Positions 8,223 to 16,263 are shown, counted from the stretch's first letter. The stretch: 64,000 nucleotides of DNA from an uncultured Eubacteriales bacterium (GCA_900319835.1 ONPY01000002.1:1-64000); one strand, 5' to 3'. Notes: generated by a model from the sequence alone, not told the origin. Numbers and translations are program-made.

Positions 8223-8260
8223 GCATCGGAAAACGCAACGACGTTTTCCGATGCTTTTTT
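8223..8260 (+). terminator. Strong hairpin followed by a plus-strand T-tract
   Basis: A 13-bp perfect stem (8223-8235 with 8242-8254, loop CAACGA) is followed on the plus strand by six or more T residues (8255-8260). As an intrinsic terminator it reads correctly only for plus-strand transcription. The flanking genes (rpiB and the racemase) are both on the minus strand. The nearest plus-strand gene upstream is the DeoR regulator, whose stop is about 700 bases away. On the minus strand the hairpin may act as an mRNA-processing or stability element between rpiB and the racemase gene. Confidence 0.7.
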
Positions 8261-8777
8261 AGAGATCCTGCTCCGGGTTCCAGTCAAAGTCCGGGTAGGG
8301 CTGCTCCTCCGGGCACCAGCGCGCGCCCGTCATGGTGACGGCCTCCATCTGGTATATCAGCTCCAGCGAGCCCTCGTGGTGCCCGCCGTCATAGGCGGTG
8401 GTGAGCCAGACCCGCACGATCTGGGCGATCTGCCAGGCTCCCAGCATCCGTCCGCCCAGACACAGGATGTTGGAGTCGTTGTGCCGCCGGGTGAGGCGTG
8501 CGCCGTAGACGTCGCTGACCACCGCGGCGCGGACGCCGGGCAGCTTGTTGGCCGCGATGCTCATGCCGATGCCGGAGCCGCAGATCAAAATGCCGAAGTC
8601 CGCCTTGCCCTCGGACACGGCGGAGGCTACTTTGGCGGCGTACCAGGGATAGCGGGAGGGCTCTTCGCCGCCGCCGCAGTCCACATACGCAAGGCCCAGC
8701 TCCTCCAGCACGCGGAGAACGGTCAGCTTGGCCTCAAAGCCGGAATCGTCGCAGCCGACGTAGATGGGCTTGTCCAT
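8259..8777 (-). CDS. rpiB: Ribose-5-phosphate isomerase B (RpiB/LacAB family)
   Basis: This 172-residue enzyme interconverts ribose 5-phosphate and ribulose 5-phosphate (or related aldose/ketose phosphates) in the pentose phosphate pathway. The family signature ICGSGIGMSIAANK (residues ~65-78) contains the catalytic Cys66. The phosphate-binding region RRHNDSNILCLGGR follows near residue 105. It is about 25 residues longer than standard RpiB through a C-terminal extension. It starts 1 base after the upstream transketolase C-terminal gene ends, so expression is coupled. RpiB with a split transketolase gives a compact non-oxidative pentose module. LacA/LacB or allose-specific variants are alternatives. 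Confidence 0.88.
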   Translation of the reverse strand: MDKPIYVGCDDSGFEAKLTVLRVLEELGLAYVDCGGGEEPSRYPWYAAKVASAVSEGKADFGILICGSGIGMSIAANKLPGVRAAVVSDVYGARLTRRHNDSNILCLGGRMLGAWQIAQIVRVWLTTAYDGGHHEGSLELIYQMEAVTMTGARWCPEEQPYPDFDWNPEQDL

Positions 8778-8778
8778 C

Positions 8779-9723
8779 TTATCTCTTCTTCATGGCCACA
8801 GCGGCCTCCGCCTTTTCAGCAATGTCCGCGGCGGTCAGGTGGTACAGCTCCATCAGAGCCAGGGGGTCGCCGCTTCTGCCAAATTCGTCCCGCACGCCGA
8901 CGCGCAGCACCGGGACCGGGCAGTTTTCGCACACGACCTCCGCCACAGCGGCGCCGAGGCCGCCGAGAATGTTGGCCTCCTCCGCCGTGACGATGCAGCC
9001 GCAAGCCTTTGCGACGGCGATCACGGCTTCTGCGTCCAGAGGCTTGATGCAGTGAATGTCCAGCACGGTGGCCTCAATCCCTTTGACTTTCAACAGCTCG
9101 ACCGCCTTCATGGCTTCCTGCACCATCAGGCCCGTGGCGATGATGGCCACGTCTTTGCCGTCTGCAAGCTTCGAGGCCTTGCCCAGCTCAAAGCGGTAAT
9201 CCGGCAGCAGATTGGTGCATTGGTCCACGTCCAGACGGCCCAGACGCATGAAGCAGGGACCGTCATAGGCGGCAATGGCCTTGGTGACCAGCTTGGTCTC
9301 GTTTGCGTCGCAGGGGGAGAGCACCATCATACCGGGAATGGCACGCATGGCGGCCAGATCCTCCAGACACTGGTGGGTGGCGCCGTCCTTGCCGACGGTG
9401 ACGCCCGCATGCGTGCCGATGACCTTTACATTCAGATGGGGATAGGCCAGGGAGTTGCGGATCTGCTCGAAAGCGCGGCCCGCGGTGAACATGGCAAAGG
9501 AGTTGACAAAGACAGTCTTGCCGCAGGCGGCGAGTCCCGCCGCCATGCCCACCATGTTGGCCTCCGCGATGCCGACGTTGAAGGAACGCTCGGGATAGAG
9601 CGCGCCGAATTTTTCCGTTCGGGTGCAGCACTGGAGATCCGCGTCGAGCACAACGATGCGCTCATCGCCGCCGATCTCAGCCAGGGCCTCGCCATAGGCG
9701 GTACGGGTGGAGATCTTATTCAT
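8779..9723 (-). CDS. Transketolase, C-terminal subunit
   Basis: This 314-residue protein carries the pyrimidine-binding and C-terminal domains of a split transketolase, the arrangement common in archaea and Firmicutes. The Glu-containing thiamine pyrimidine-binding region (RSFNVGIAEANMVGMAAGLA) lies around residue 40, and a C-terminal transketolase domain follows. The ATG at 9723 was chosen by homology to the expected N-terminus (MNKISTRTAYGEAL). It overlaps the end of the N-terminal subunit gene by 8 bases, giving translational coupling and equal stoichiometry. Together the subunits transfer two-carbon ketol units between pentose phosphates and other sugars. A DXS-like role is less likely given the rpiB neighbour. 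Confidence 0.9.
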   Translation of the reverse strand: MNKISTRTAYGEALAEIGGDERIVVLDADLQCCTRTEKFGALYPERSFNVGIAEANMVGMAAGLAACGKTVFVNSFAMFTAGRAFEQIRNSLAYPHLNVKVIGTHAGVTVGKDGATHQCLEDLAAMRAIPGMMVLSPCDANETKLVTKAIAAYDGPCFMRLGRLDVDQCTNLLPDYRFELGKASKLADGKDVAIIATGLMVQEAMKAVELLKVKGIEATVLDIHCIKPLDAEAVIAVAKACGCIVTAEEANILGGLGAAVAEVVCENCPVPVLRVGVRDEFGRSGDPLALMELYHLTAADIAEKAEAAVAMKKR

Positions 9724-10588
9724 ACTTTGCAGCCTCCTTTTCACAGACCTCGAGCGCGGCGTCCAGCTCCGCTGCGGCGAGTGCGTACTGTTCAGCGTCA
9801 GGGTCGTTTCCGTGCCAGGCGCAGCTGTTCTCCATGAAGGAGACACCCTTGCCCTTGGTGGTCTTTGCCACGATCACGCTGGGCTTGCCCTTGCAGGCCT
9901 TGGCCTGCTCCAGCGCGTCGTGGATGGCGGACACGTCGTGCCCGTCGCAGCAGATCACGTTCCAGCCAAAGTCTTCAAACTTTTTGTCGATGGGATAGGG
10001 GGACATGATCTCCTCGATGGTGCCGTCAATTTGAATGTTGTTGTTGTCGACAATGGCGCAGAGATTGTCCAGGTGGAAATTGCCGGCGGACATGGCGGCC
10101 TCCCAGACCTGGCCCTCCTGAATTTCGCCGTCGCCCAGGATGGCGTAGACCCGATAGTCCTTCTTGTCCAGTTTTCCCGCCAGGGCCATGCCCACGGCGG
10201 CGGAGATCCCCTGGCCCAGAGAGCCGGTGGACATGTCCACACCCTTGACGTGGTGCATCTCGGCATGGCCGGACATGTGATAGCGGATATCACGGAACTG
10301 GCTCAGTTCCTCCACCGGGAAAAAGCCCCGCAGGGCCAGGGCGGAGTAGAGCGCCGGGGTGCAGTGCCCTTTGCTGAGTACCAGCCGATCCCGGTCCGGC
10401 CAGCGGGGGGCGTTGACGTCGATGCGCATCTCATGGAAATACAGCACCGCCAGGATCTCACACAGTGAGAAAGAGCCGCCGATATGCCCGGAGGTCGCGC
10501 GGTAGACCATCTCCAGAGCGCTGCGCCGGATTTTGGCGGCTGTCAGATTGTATTGTGCAATTTCTTTTTTGGAAAGCAGAGCTTCCAT
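9716..10588 (-). CDS. Transketolase, N-terminal (thiamine diphosphate-binding) subunit
   Basis: This 290-residue protein is the thiamine diphosphate/Mg-binding half of a split transketolase. The ThDP motif begins with GDGEIQEGQVWEAAMSAGN and ends with the NN pair in CAIVDNNN. The early substrate motif ATSGHIGGSFS is present near residue 30. The ATG at 10588 follows AAGGAGG; upstream in-frame sequence is promoter DNA. It is the first gene of a minus-strand tkt-tkt-rpiB-racemase operon. A -10 TATAAT (10649-10654) with a TTTGTT -35 (10672-10677, 17-base spacer) lies just upstream. Confidence 0.92.
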   Translation of the reverse strand: MEALLSKKEIAQYNLTAAKIRRSALEMVYRATSGHIGGSFSLCEILAVLYFHEMRIDVNAPRWPDRDRLVLSKGHCTPALYSALALRGFFPVEELSQFRDIRYHMSGHAEMHHVKGVDMSTGSLGQGISAAVGMALAGKLDKKDYRVYAILGDGEIQEGQVWEAAMSAGNFHLDNLCAIVDNNNIQIDGTIEEIMSPYPIDKKFEDFGWNVICCDGHDVSAIHDALEQAKACKGKPSVIVAKTTKGKGVSFMENSCAWHGNDPDAEQYALAAAELDAALEVCEKEAAKYE

Positions 10589-10999
10589 TTGAAAAGCACC
10601 TCCTTGTCTGAGGAATGGGCGCGCGGGAAAACCCGCGGAGCCGCTACCATTATATCTATGGAACCACAAAAAACAAAGAGCGAGATCGTGACGAAATTGA
10701 TTTTTGTCAGAAAACAACAAAAACGCAACTCGCTATTCATGCAATGCGACAAAAACGCATTCGCCGTTGGAATGAAAGCACAAAATGAAACGCAACAAAT
10801 TGAACGAAATGCACAAATAAAAACCGAGAAAAGTCCTGTAAAACCGCCGAAAACGCCATCTTCCACAAAAAACACAGCGCGGGAAACGGTCAAAAACAGG
10901 CAAAATCGGGCTTGACAAAGAGGGGCATTTTTGATTAACTATACCCATAAGCATGAAAAATGCTCGGTATCAAAACAAAATGAAGAAAGGAAAACTGCT
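10589..10999. promoter_or_regulatory. Divergent control region between transketolase and liv operons
   Basis: This 411-base A-rich intergenic region has no convincing gene. The minus-strand promoter for the transketolase genes has -10 TATAAT at 10649-10654 and -35 TTTGTT at 10672-10677. A small hairpin (10622-10637) lies in its leader. The plus-strand promoter for livJ has -35 TTGACA (10912-10917), a 17-base spacer and -10 TTAACT (10935-10940). Between them is a set of short direct repeats: ACAAAAACGCA occurs at 10717-10727 and again at 10749-10759, with a looser copy ending at 10794. These could be binding sites for a regulator. Confidence 0.6.
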
Positions 11000-12211
11000 A
11001 TGAAAAAGATTCTTGCACTCGTTCTCGCAATGATCATGGTCTTCGCGCTGGCCGCCTGTGGCCAGCAGGCCGCTCCTGCTGCTGCTCCTGCCGGCGACGC
11101 TGCTCCCGCTGCGGCCCCTGCCGCTGAAGCGGACGTCATCAAGATCGGCTACGTCTCCGACCTGACCGGCGGCACCGCCCTGTGGGGCAATGCCGGTAAG
11201 TACGGCGCTGAGATGGCCGTTGAGGAAATCAACGCTGCCGGCGGCGTCCTGGGCGGCAAGATGCTCGAGCTGGTCGCTATGGACGGCAAGGGCGAGGCTG
11301 CTGACTCCGTCAACGCTCTGCGCAAGCTGATCACCGACGAGCACATCGTCGCTGAGATCGGCACCAACTTCTCCTCCTGCAACATCCCCATGGCCGCTGT
11401 CGCTGACGAGATGAAGGTTCCCATCATCGGCACCGCCGCCTCCAACGAGCTCGTCACCGTCGACGAGAACGGCAAGCTGCACCCCTACTCCTTCCGTATG
11501 TGCTTCATTGACTCCTACCTCGGCACCGTCATGGGCAACTACGCCACCAAGAACCTGGGCTTCACCAAGGCCGCTCTGTTCACTGTCGCCGGCAACACCA
11601 ACTCTGAGTCCGTCGGCGCTTTCGTGAAGGACGCTTTCGTCGCCAACGGCGGCACCATCGTCTCCGAGGAGCAGTGCCAGGAAGCTGACGTGGACTTCCG
11701 CGCTCAGCTGGCCAACATCAAGAAGGCTGACCCCGAGGTCATCTTCGTTATGATGAACGACTACGCCAAGAACGCCACCTTTGCCAAGCAGGCCCGCGAG
11801 ATGGGCATCGATTGCCTGCTGATGGGCCATGACGGTTGGGACTCCCAGCAGCTGGCTGCCGAGGCGCAGGGCGCTCTGGAAGGCTGCAAGTACGTCTCCC
11901 GTATCGGCTTCTCCAAGCCCGAAGCCAAGGAGTTCGGCGAGAAGGTCGCTGCCAAGTACAACATCGGCATGGAGGCTGAGTGCCTCTTCGGCTGGGACGG
12001 TGTGCACTGGGTCGTTGACGCCATCGAGCGTGCCGGCTCCGCCGATCCCACCGCCATCCGCGATGCTCTCGAGAGCACTGACGTGTTCGAGGGCCTGATC
12101 GGCACCCTAGTGATGGATCCCGCCACCCACAACCCCGCGATGGCCTGCGCCATCTACGAGTGCCACGGCGACGCTTTCGAGTACCTCGAAACTGTTGAGG
12201 CCGTCCAGTAA
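11000..12211 (+). CDS. livJ: Branched-chain amino-acid ABC transporter, substrate-binding lipoprotein
   Basis: This 403-residue periplasmic-binding-protein-type lipoprotein captures the substrate for the LivHMGF importer outside the cell. A signal peptide (MKKILALVLAMIMVFALA) ends in the lipobox LAAC, with lipid attachment at Cys20. An Ala/Pro-rich linker follows (to ~residue 45), then a type I periplasmic-binding fold beginning IKIGYVSDLTGGTALWG. The ATG at 11000 is chosen because the signal peptide starts there and GAAAGG is just upstream. Codon use is strongly biased, suggesting high expression. A hairpin separates it from livH, as is common for binding proteins made in excess. Branched-chain amino acids are the default substrate; other amino acids, amides or urea are possible. 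Confidence 0.93.
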   Translation: MKKILALVLAMIMVFALAACGQQAAPAAAPAGDAAPAAAPAAEADVIKIGYVSDLTGGTALWGNAGKYGAEMAVEEINAAGGVLGGKMLELVAMDGKGEAADSVNALRKLITDEHIVAEIGTNFSSCNIPMAAVADEMKVPIIGTAASNELVTVDENGKLHPYSFRMCFIDSYLGTVMGNYATKNLGFTKAALFTVAGNTNSESVGAFVKDAFVANGGTIVSEEQCQEADVDFRAQLANIKKADPEVIFVMMNDYAKNATFAKQAREMGIDCLLMGHDGWDSQQLAAEAQGALEGCKYVSRIGFSKPEAKEFGEKVAAKYNIGMEAECLFGWDGVHWVVDAIERAGSADPTAIRDALESTDVFEGLIGTLVMDPATHNPAMACAIYECHGDAFEYLETVEAVQ

Positions 12212-12232
12212 CAATCAGCATAGGTTCCCAAT

Positions 12233-12262
12233 GGGGGAGGATTTGATCCTCCCCCTCGTTTT
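12233..12262 (+). terminator. Intercistronic hairpin between livJ and livH
   Basis: A 10-bp perfect stem (GGGGGAGGAT at 12233-12242 with ATCCTCCCCC at 12246-12255) is closed by a 3-base loop and followed by TCGTTTTAT. It lies 21 bases after the livJ stop. It probably works as a partial terminator or 3' stability element that raises binding-protein levels relative to the membrane components. Confidence 0.7.
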
Positions 12263-12290
12263 ATAGAAAGGATATAGGAGAGAAAGTACC

Positions 12291-13163
12291 ATGCTTCTGC
12301 AACAGCTTATTACGGGAATTTCCATCGGCGGCATCTACGCGCTGCTGGCCACCGGTTATTCCCTGATTTACAGTCTGCTGGACTTCTCCAACTGGTCGCA
12401 CGGCGAGTTCGCCATGATCGGCGCATATGTTGCCATCGTCTTTTCCAACATGCTTGGCACCCCGTTCATCATCGCGGCGATTGCCGGCGTCCTGGGCGGC
12501 GCCGCCGTCAGCTTCCTGTCCGAGCGCGTGGCTTACCGCCGCATCCGCTCCAACGGCGCACCCAACATGTTCCTGATGATCGCGGCCATGGGCCTGTCCA
12601 ACGTCTTCCAGCAGGCGGCCAACCTGATCTTCACCGGTCAGTACCGCTCCTACAGCTTTAAGCTCCCCGTCTCCACCATTCAGGTGGGCCAGGCCTATAT
12701 CGGCGTCCTGGATCTGATCAGCCTGGGCATCACCGCGGTGATCCTGGTGATCCTGATGTACCTGATCAACAAGACCAAGTTCGGTCTGGACGTCCGCGCC
12801 ATCGCCTGCAACCAGAAAGCGGCGCGCGTGCTCGGCATCCGCGTCGACCAGTCCATTGCCACGGTGTTCCTGCTGGCCGGCTCCCTGGCCGGTACCGCGG
12901 GCATCCTCTACGGCATGAAGTACAATGTCTTCCCCACCATGGGCAACGTGGGCCTGAAGGCCTTCATCGCCTCCGTCATCGGCGGTCTGGGCAGCGTGCC
13001 CGGCGCCATCGTGGGCGCTGTCCTTCTCGGTGTTCTGGAGACTCTGGTTTCCGCTTACATCAGCTCCAGCCTGCGCGATTTCTTCTCCTTCGCGCTGCTG
13101 ATCGTGCTCCTGCTGGTCAAGCCGAGCGGCCTGTTCGGCGTGGACGTGCAGGACAAGGCATAA
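12291..13163 (+). CDS. livH: Branched-chain amino-acid ABC transporter permease LivH
   Basis: This 290-residue integral membrane protein is one of the two permeases of the Liv ABC importer. It has about eight hydrophobic segments. The LivH/UrtB family features ISIGGIYALLATGYSLIYS near the N-terminus and IRVDQSIATVFLLAGSLAGTAG in the cytoplasmic coupling region are present. The end FALLIVLLLVKPSGLFG is typical for the family. The ATG follows AGGAG. It is spaced 15 bases from livM and belongs to the livJHMGF operon. The length is normal. Confidence 0.93.
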   Translation: MLLQQLITGISIGGIYALLATGYSLIYSLLDFSNWSHGEFAMIGAYVAIVFSNMLGTPFIIAAIAGVLGGAAVSFLSERVAYRRIRSNGAPNMFLMIAAMGLSNVFQQAANLIFTGQYRSYSFKLPVSTIQVGQAYIGVLDLISLGITAVILVILMYLINKTKFGLDVRAIACNQKAARVLGIRVDQSIATVFLLAGSLAGTAGILYGMKYNVFPTMGNVGLKAFIASVIGGLGSVPGAIVGAVLLGVLETLVSAYISSSLRDFFSFALLIVLLLVKPSGLFGVDVQDKA

Positions 13164-13178
13164 AGGAGGCACTGCTTT

Positions 13179-14117
13179 ATGGTACAGGTATTTAACAGCA
13201 TAAACAATGCTTTCTGCAGCTTCCTCGGCATCAACAGCTACGTCCAGGGCGTTATCGTCCTGATGTGCGTCAACATCATCGCGGTGCTGGGCATGTCTGT
13301 CCTGACGGGCTTCACCCGCCTCTTCTCCTTTGGCAACGCGGGCTTCATGTCCATCGGTGCCTACGCCGTCGCCATCCTGACGGTGCGCTACCATGTCAAC
13401 TTCCTCATCGCCATCGTGCTGGGCTCTGCTTTTGCGGGTCTGGTGGCCTGGCTGCTGGGCTCCATCACGCTCAAGCTCCACGGTGACTATTTCCTGATCA
13501 CCTGTCTTGGCTTTGGCGAATGTGTACGTGTGCTGTTCAACTATACGAAGAAGCTCACCGGCGGTTCCGCCGGTTTCCCCGGCATCCCCAATTACTCCAA
13601 CATGCTCTTTGCCATCATTTGCGCAGTGCTGGCGTTCTTCATCGCCTGGCGTTTCATCCACTCCAAGTACGGCCGCAACCTCACCTCCATCCGAGAGAAC
13701 GAGCTGGCGGCTGAAGCGGTCGGCATCAATGCTTTTCGCTACAAGAGGATGAGCTTCACCTTCTCCGCCATCTACGCCGGCTGGGCCGGCGCCCTCTACG
13801 GTGGCTATCTGATGTACATCGTGCCCGCAAGCTTCAACCTGGCCAAGAGCTGCGAACTGATCACCACCACGGTTATCGGCGGTCTGGGCTCTCTGACCGG
13901 TTCTCTGCTGGGTGCCATCATCGTTACCCTGCTGCCCGAGATCTTTCGCTCCCTGTCCAACTACCGTATGCTCTTCTACGGCATGGCGGTGGTGCTGATC
14001 ATCATGTTCAAGCCCAGCGGCCTGTACGGCTATAAGGAGTTCTCGCTCAAGCGCTGCATCGCCGGCATCAAGAAGCTCTTCGGCGGCAAGAAGGCCGGGA
14101 AGGAGGCAGAGGTATGA
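13179..14117 (+). CDS. livM: Branched-chain amino-acid ABC transporter permease LivM
   Basis: This 312-residue membrane protein is the second permease of the importer. It has roughly eight to ten transmembrane segments. The family motifs LTGFTRLFSFGNAGFMSIGA and the coupling sequence ENELAAEAVGINAFRYKRMSF are visible, as is GGLGSLTGSLLGA near the C-terminus. An AAAGGAGG SD precedes the ATG. The last four bases overlap livG. It pairs with LivH in the membrane and contacts the LivG and LivF ATPases. Nothing unusual is seen. Confidence 0.93.
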   Translation: MVQVFNSINNAFCSFLGINSYVQGVIVLMCVNIIAVLGMSVLTGFTRLFSFGNAGFMSIGAYAVAILTVRYHVNFLIAIVLGSAFAGLVAWLLGSITLKLHGDYFLITCLGFGECVRVLFNYTKKLTGGSAGFPGIPNYSNMLFAIICAVLAFFIAWRFIHSKYGRNLTSIRENELAAEAVGINAFRYKRMSFTFSAIYAGWAGALYGGYLMYIVPASFNLAKSCELITTTVIGGLGSLTGSLLGAIIVTLLPEIFRSLSNYRMLFYGMAVVLIIMFKPSGLYGYKEFSLKRCIAGIKKLFGGKKAGKEAEV

Positions 14118-14896
14118 GCAACGAAAACAATGTCCCTGTGCTTGAAATGCAGAATGTGGAGAAGCACTTCGGCGGTGTCCACGCCATCGACAACTTCTCC
14201 GTCAAGATCGAGCACGGCCGGATCCACGGTCTGATCGGCCCCAACGGCGCCGGCAAGACCACCATCTTCAACAACATCACCGGCATCTACGCCCCCAACG
14301 CCGGCAAGATCCTCTTCATGGGCCAGGACATCACCGGTTCCTCTCCCCATAGAGTCGCTCAGCTCGGCATCGGCCGTACCTTCCAGAACATCCGTCTGTT
14401 CTCCAACCTCTCTGTCATGGAAAACGTCATCATCGCCAGCAACATGGACGCCACCTACAACATGCCACAGGCGCTGCTGCACACCAAGAAGTACAAGGAG
14501 CGCGAGCAGCACCTGCAGGACAAGGCCATGGGTCTGCTGGAGATCGTGGGTCTGCAGGACAAGGCCGGCGAGCGTGCCAACTCCCTGCCCTACGGCCACC
14601 AGAGAAAGCTGGAGATCGCCCGCGCCATGGCACTGGAGCCCAAGCTCCTGCTGCTGGACGAGCCGGCTGCCGGCATGAACGCGGACGAGTCCCTGGAACT
14701 GGTTGACTTCGTGCGCGAGATCCGCGACCGCTTCGACATCACCATCCTGATGATTGAGCACCACATGGACGTGGTCACCAATCTCTGCGATTACTGCACG
14801 GTGCTCAACTTCGGCAAGACCATCGCCGTCGGCACGCCCGCCGAGGTCAAGAGCGATCCCGAAGTGATCCGCGCGTATCTGGGAGGGAATGAATAA
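14114..14896 (+). CDS. livG: Branched-chain amino-acid ABC transporter ATP-binding protein LivG
   Basis: This 260-residue ATPase powers the Liv importer. Walker A GPNGAGKTT lies near residue 41. A signature-like segment SLPYGHQRKLEIARAM is followed by Walker B LLLLDEPAAGMN and the switch His in IEHHMDVV. The signature has PYGHQ instead of SGGQ, which is usual for LivG. It overlaps livM by 4 bases and abuts livF with a one-base overlap (TAATG). The C-terminal ATP-binding extension typical of the family (about residues 240-255, DPEVIRAYLGG) is present. Confidence 0.94.
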   Translation: MSNENNVPVLEMQNVEKHFGGVHAIDNFSVKIEHGRIHGLIGPNGAGKTTIFNNITGIYAPNAGKILFMGQDITGSSPHRVAQLGIGRTFQNIRLFSNLSVMENVIIASNMDATYNMPQALLHTKKYKEREQHLQDKAMGLLEIVGLQDKAGERANSLPYGHQRKLEIARAMALEPKLLLLDEPAAGMNADESLELVDFVREIRDRFDITILMIEHHMDVVTNLCDYCTVLNFGKTIAVGTPAEVKSDPEVIRAYLGGNE

Positions 14897-15606
14897 TGGC
14901 AGCGATACTGAAGATTGAAAACCTGAAAGCGGCTTACGGCGGCATTCATGCCCTCCGCGGCGTCTCCCTCGAGGTTGAGGAAGGCGAGATCGTCTCCGTC
15001 CTGGGCGCCAACGGCGCCGGCAAATCCACGCTGCTCAAGTGCATCTCCGCTGTCATGAAGCGCACGGACGGCACCATTGAGTTCATGGGCAAGCCCATCT
15101 CCAACAAGCCCCATGAGATCGTGGAGTCCGGCCTGGTCCAGGTTCCCGAAGCCCGGCAGATTTTTGCCAAGCTCACCGTGGCGGAAAACCTCCGCGTCGG
15201 CGTGGGCACCCGCAAGGATACCGAGGGCATCAAGCGCGACTATGAGCGCGTGTACGCCATGTTCCCCCGCCTCAAGGAGCGCGAAAAGCAGTACGGCGGT
15301 CTCCTCTCCGGCGGCGAGCAGCAGATGCTGGCCATCGCCCGCGGCATCATGGCCAACCCCAAGCTCATGATGTTTGACGAGCCGTCCCTGGGCCTGGCCC
15401 CCGTGATCGTCTCCCAGATGTTTGAGATCATCAAGGAGATCAACAACGACGGCTGCTCCATCCTTCTGATCGAACAGAACGCCAACAAGGCCCTGCAGAT
15501 TTCCGACCATGCCTACATCATGCAGACCGGCGAGGTCGTGCGTTACGGCACCGGCGCGGAGCTGCTGGCGGATGACACCCTCAGCGCCGCCTATCTCGGC
15601 AACTGA
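14896..15606 (+). CDS. livF: Branched-chain amino-acid ABC transporter ATP-binding protein LivF
   Basis: This 236-residue ATPase is the partner of LivG. Walker A GANGAGKST is near residue 37. The ABC signature LSGGEQQMLAIARG and Walker B LMMFDEPSLGLAP follow, and the switch region is LLIEQNANKAL. It is the last gene of livJHMGF and is followed directly by an intrinsic terminator. The length matches the family (about 233-240 residues). Confidence 0.94.
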   Translation: MAAILKIENLKAAYGGIHALRGVSLEVEEGEIVSVLGANGAGKSTLLKCISAVMKRTDGTIEFMGKPISNKPHEIVESGLVQVPEARQIFAKLTVAENLRVGVGTRKDTEGIKRDYERVYAMFPRLKEREKQYGGLLSGGEQQMLAIARGIMANPKLMMFDEPSLGLAPVIVSQMFEIIKEINNDGCSILLIEQNANKALQISDHAYIMQTGEVVRYGTGAELLADDTLSAAYLGN

Positions 15607-15624
15607 GCGACAAACAAAACACAG

Positions 15625-15658
15625 AAAAAATCCCGGTCTTTTGACCGGGATTTTTCTT
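15625..15658 (+). terminator. Intrinsic terminator of the liv operon
   Basis: A perfect stem (TCCCGGTC at 15631-15638 with GACCGGGA at 15643-15650, loop TTTT) is extended by an upstream A-run and a downstream T-run. It lies about 20 bases after the livF stop. The A and T tracts make it potentially bidirectional, so it may also end transcription from the convergent coat-protein genes. Confidence 0.9.
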
Positions 15659-15685
15659 TGCCGGGACTCCGGCACTCTTTTACGC

Positions 15686-15937
15686 TCAGCAGCAGGCGTT
15701 GGAGAACTTGTTCTTGACCTGCTGGAGCTGCTGGGCGGGCGCCGTGTCGGAGGGATACCAGCCGTGATCGGCCATGGCGGCGTAGACACCGCTCTGCATG
15801 CCGATGGCGTCGTTGAGAGCGCTGCTGAAGGCCTCGTGCACCTTGGGAGTGGCGGACTCGATGGAGCCGTGCAGATACAGATCACAGACGCCCTTGGCGG
15901 TCAGGAGGATGCCCTCCATGATTTCCTTGTCGTTCAT
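15686..15937 (-). CDS. Spore coat protein, Coat-F domain family
   Basis: This 83-residue protein resembles the small clostridial Coat-F (CotF) domain proteins of the spore coat. It begins MNDKEIMEGILLTAKGVCDL and has the helical core and the GWYPSDTAPAQQLQQVKNKF ending usual for them. It closes with a Cys-Cys pair that could be oxidised or cross-linked. GGAGG lies 7 bases upstream of the ATG. It is 12 bases from the stop of an even smaller relative, so the two form an operon. The assignment rests on motif recognition, and expression in the mother cell during sporulation is an inference from the family. Confidence 0.8.
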   Translation of the reverse strand: MNDKEIMEGILLTAKGVCDLYLHGSIESATPKVHEAFSSALNDAIGMQSGVYAAMADHGWYPSDTAPAQQLQQVKNKFSNACC

Positions 15938-15949
15938 GTCTTCTCCTCC

Positions 15950-16123
15950 TTAGACCAGATTGTAGAACTTGGTAAAGAGATTGCGATTGGTGTTGACCAG
16001 CGCCTGGGCCTGGGAGCGCAGGGCGGGATCGGTGAGAGTGTTGGCGGCTTCCTGGCACTGCTTGACCATAAATTCGGCGTGGCCCAGCGCGTCCTCCACA
16101 TAGAGCAGTTCTTTGGGACTCAT
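15950..16123 (-). CDS. Small CotF-like spore-coat-associated protein (57 aa)
   Basis: This 57-residue frame encodes MSPKELLYVEDALGHAEFM followed by a helical, Gln/Ala-rich body ending FTKFYNLV. It resembles the short partners that precede Coat-F proteins in clostridia (ELxYVEDALGH...). An AGAAAGGAAG SD lies upstream of the ATG. The stop codon is TAA at 15950-15952, 12 bases before the start of the larger Coat-F gene. Its size makes it easy to miss. The role is probably structural in the spore coat, but only the family resemblance supports this. Confidence 0.75.
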   Translation of the reverse strand: MSPKELLYVEDALGHAEFMVKQCQEAANTLTDPALRSQAQALVNTNRNLFTKFYNLV

Positions 16124-16223
16124 GTGTGTGCTTCCTTTCTGATTGAAAATGGCAGCGTTGCTGCAGGTCTAGTTTGTGCGGAAGTGACCGCGATACACCC
16201 GGCAAAAGCTGTCTGCGCCAAAA

Positions 16224-16243
16224 AGCGGCCGTATGCGGCCGCT
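16224..16243 (-). terminator. GC-rich hairpin upstream of the coat genes
   Basis: An 8-bp perfect stem (AGCGGCCG with CGGCCGCT, loop TATG) is followed on the minus strand by TTTT. It lies between the end of the glycosylation operon and the coat-protein genes. It may be a second terminator isolating the coat genes from upstream transcription. Confidence 0.5.
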
Positions 16244-16263
16244 GGAAATTTTTTAAATAACAA

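Noticed and set aside
10543..10893. A 116-codon minus-strand frame between transketolase and liv genes
   Set aside because: Phe/Cys-rich translation from A-rich intergenic DNA; it covers the transketolase promoter and SD.
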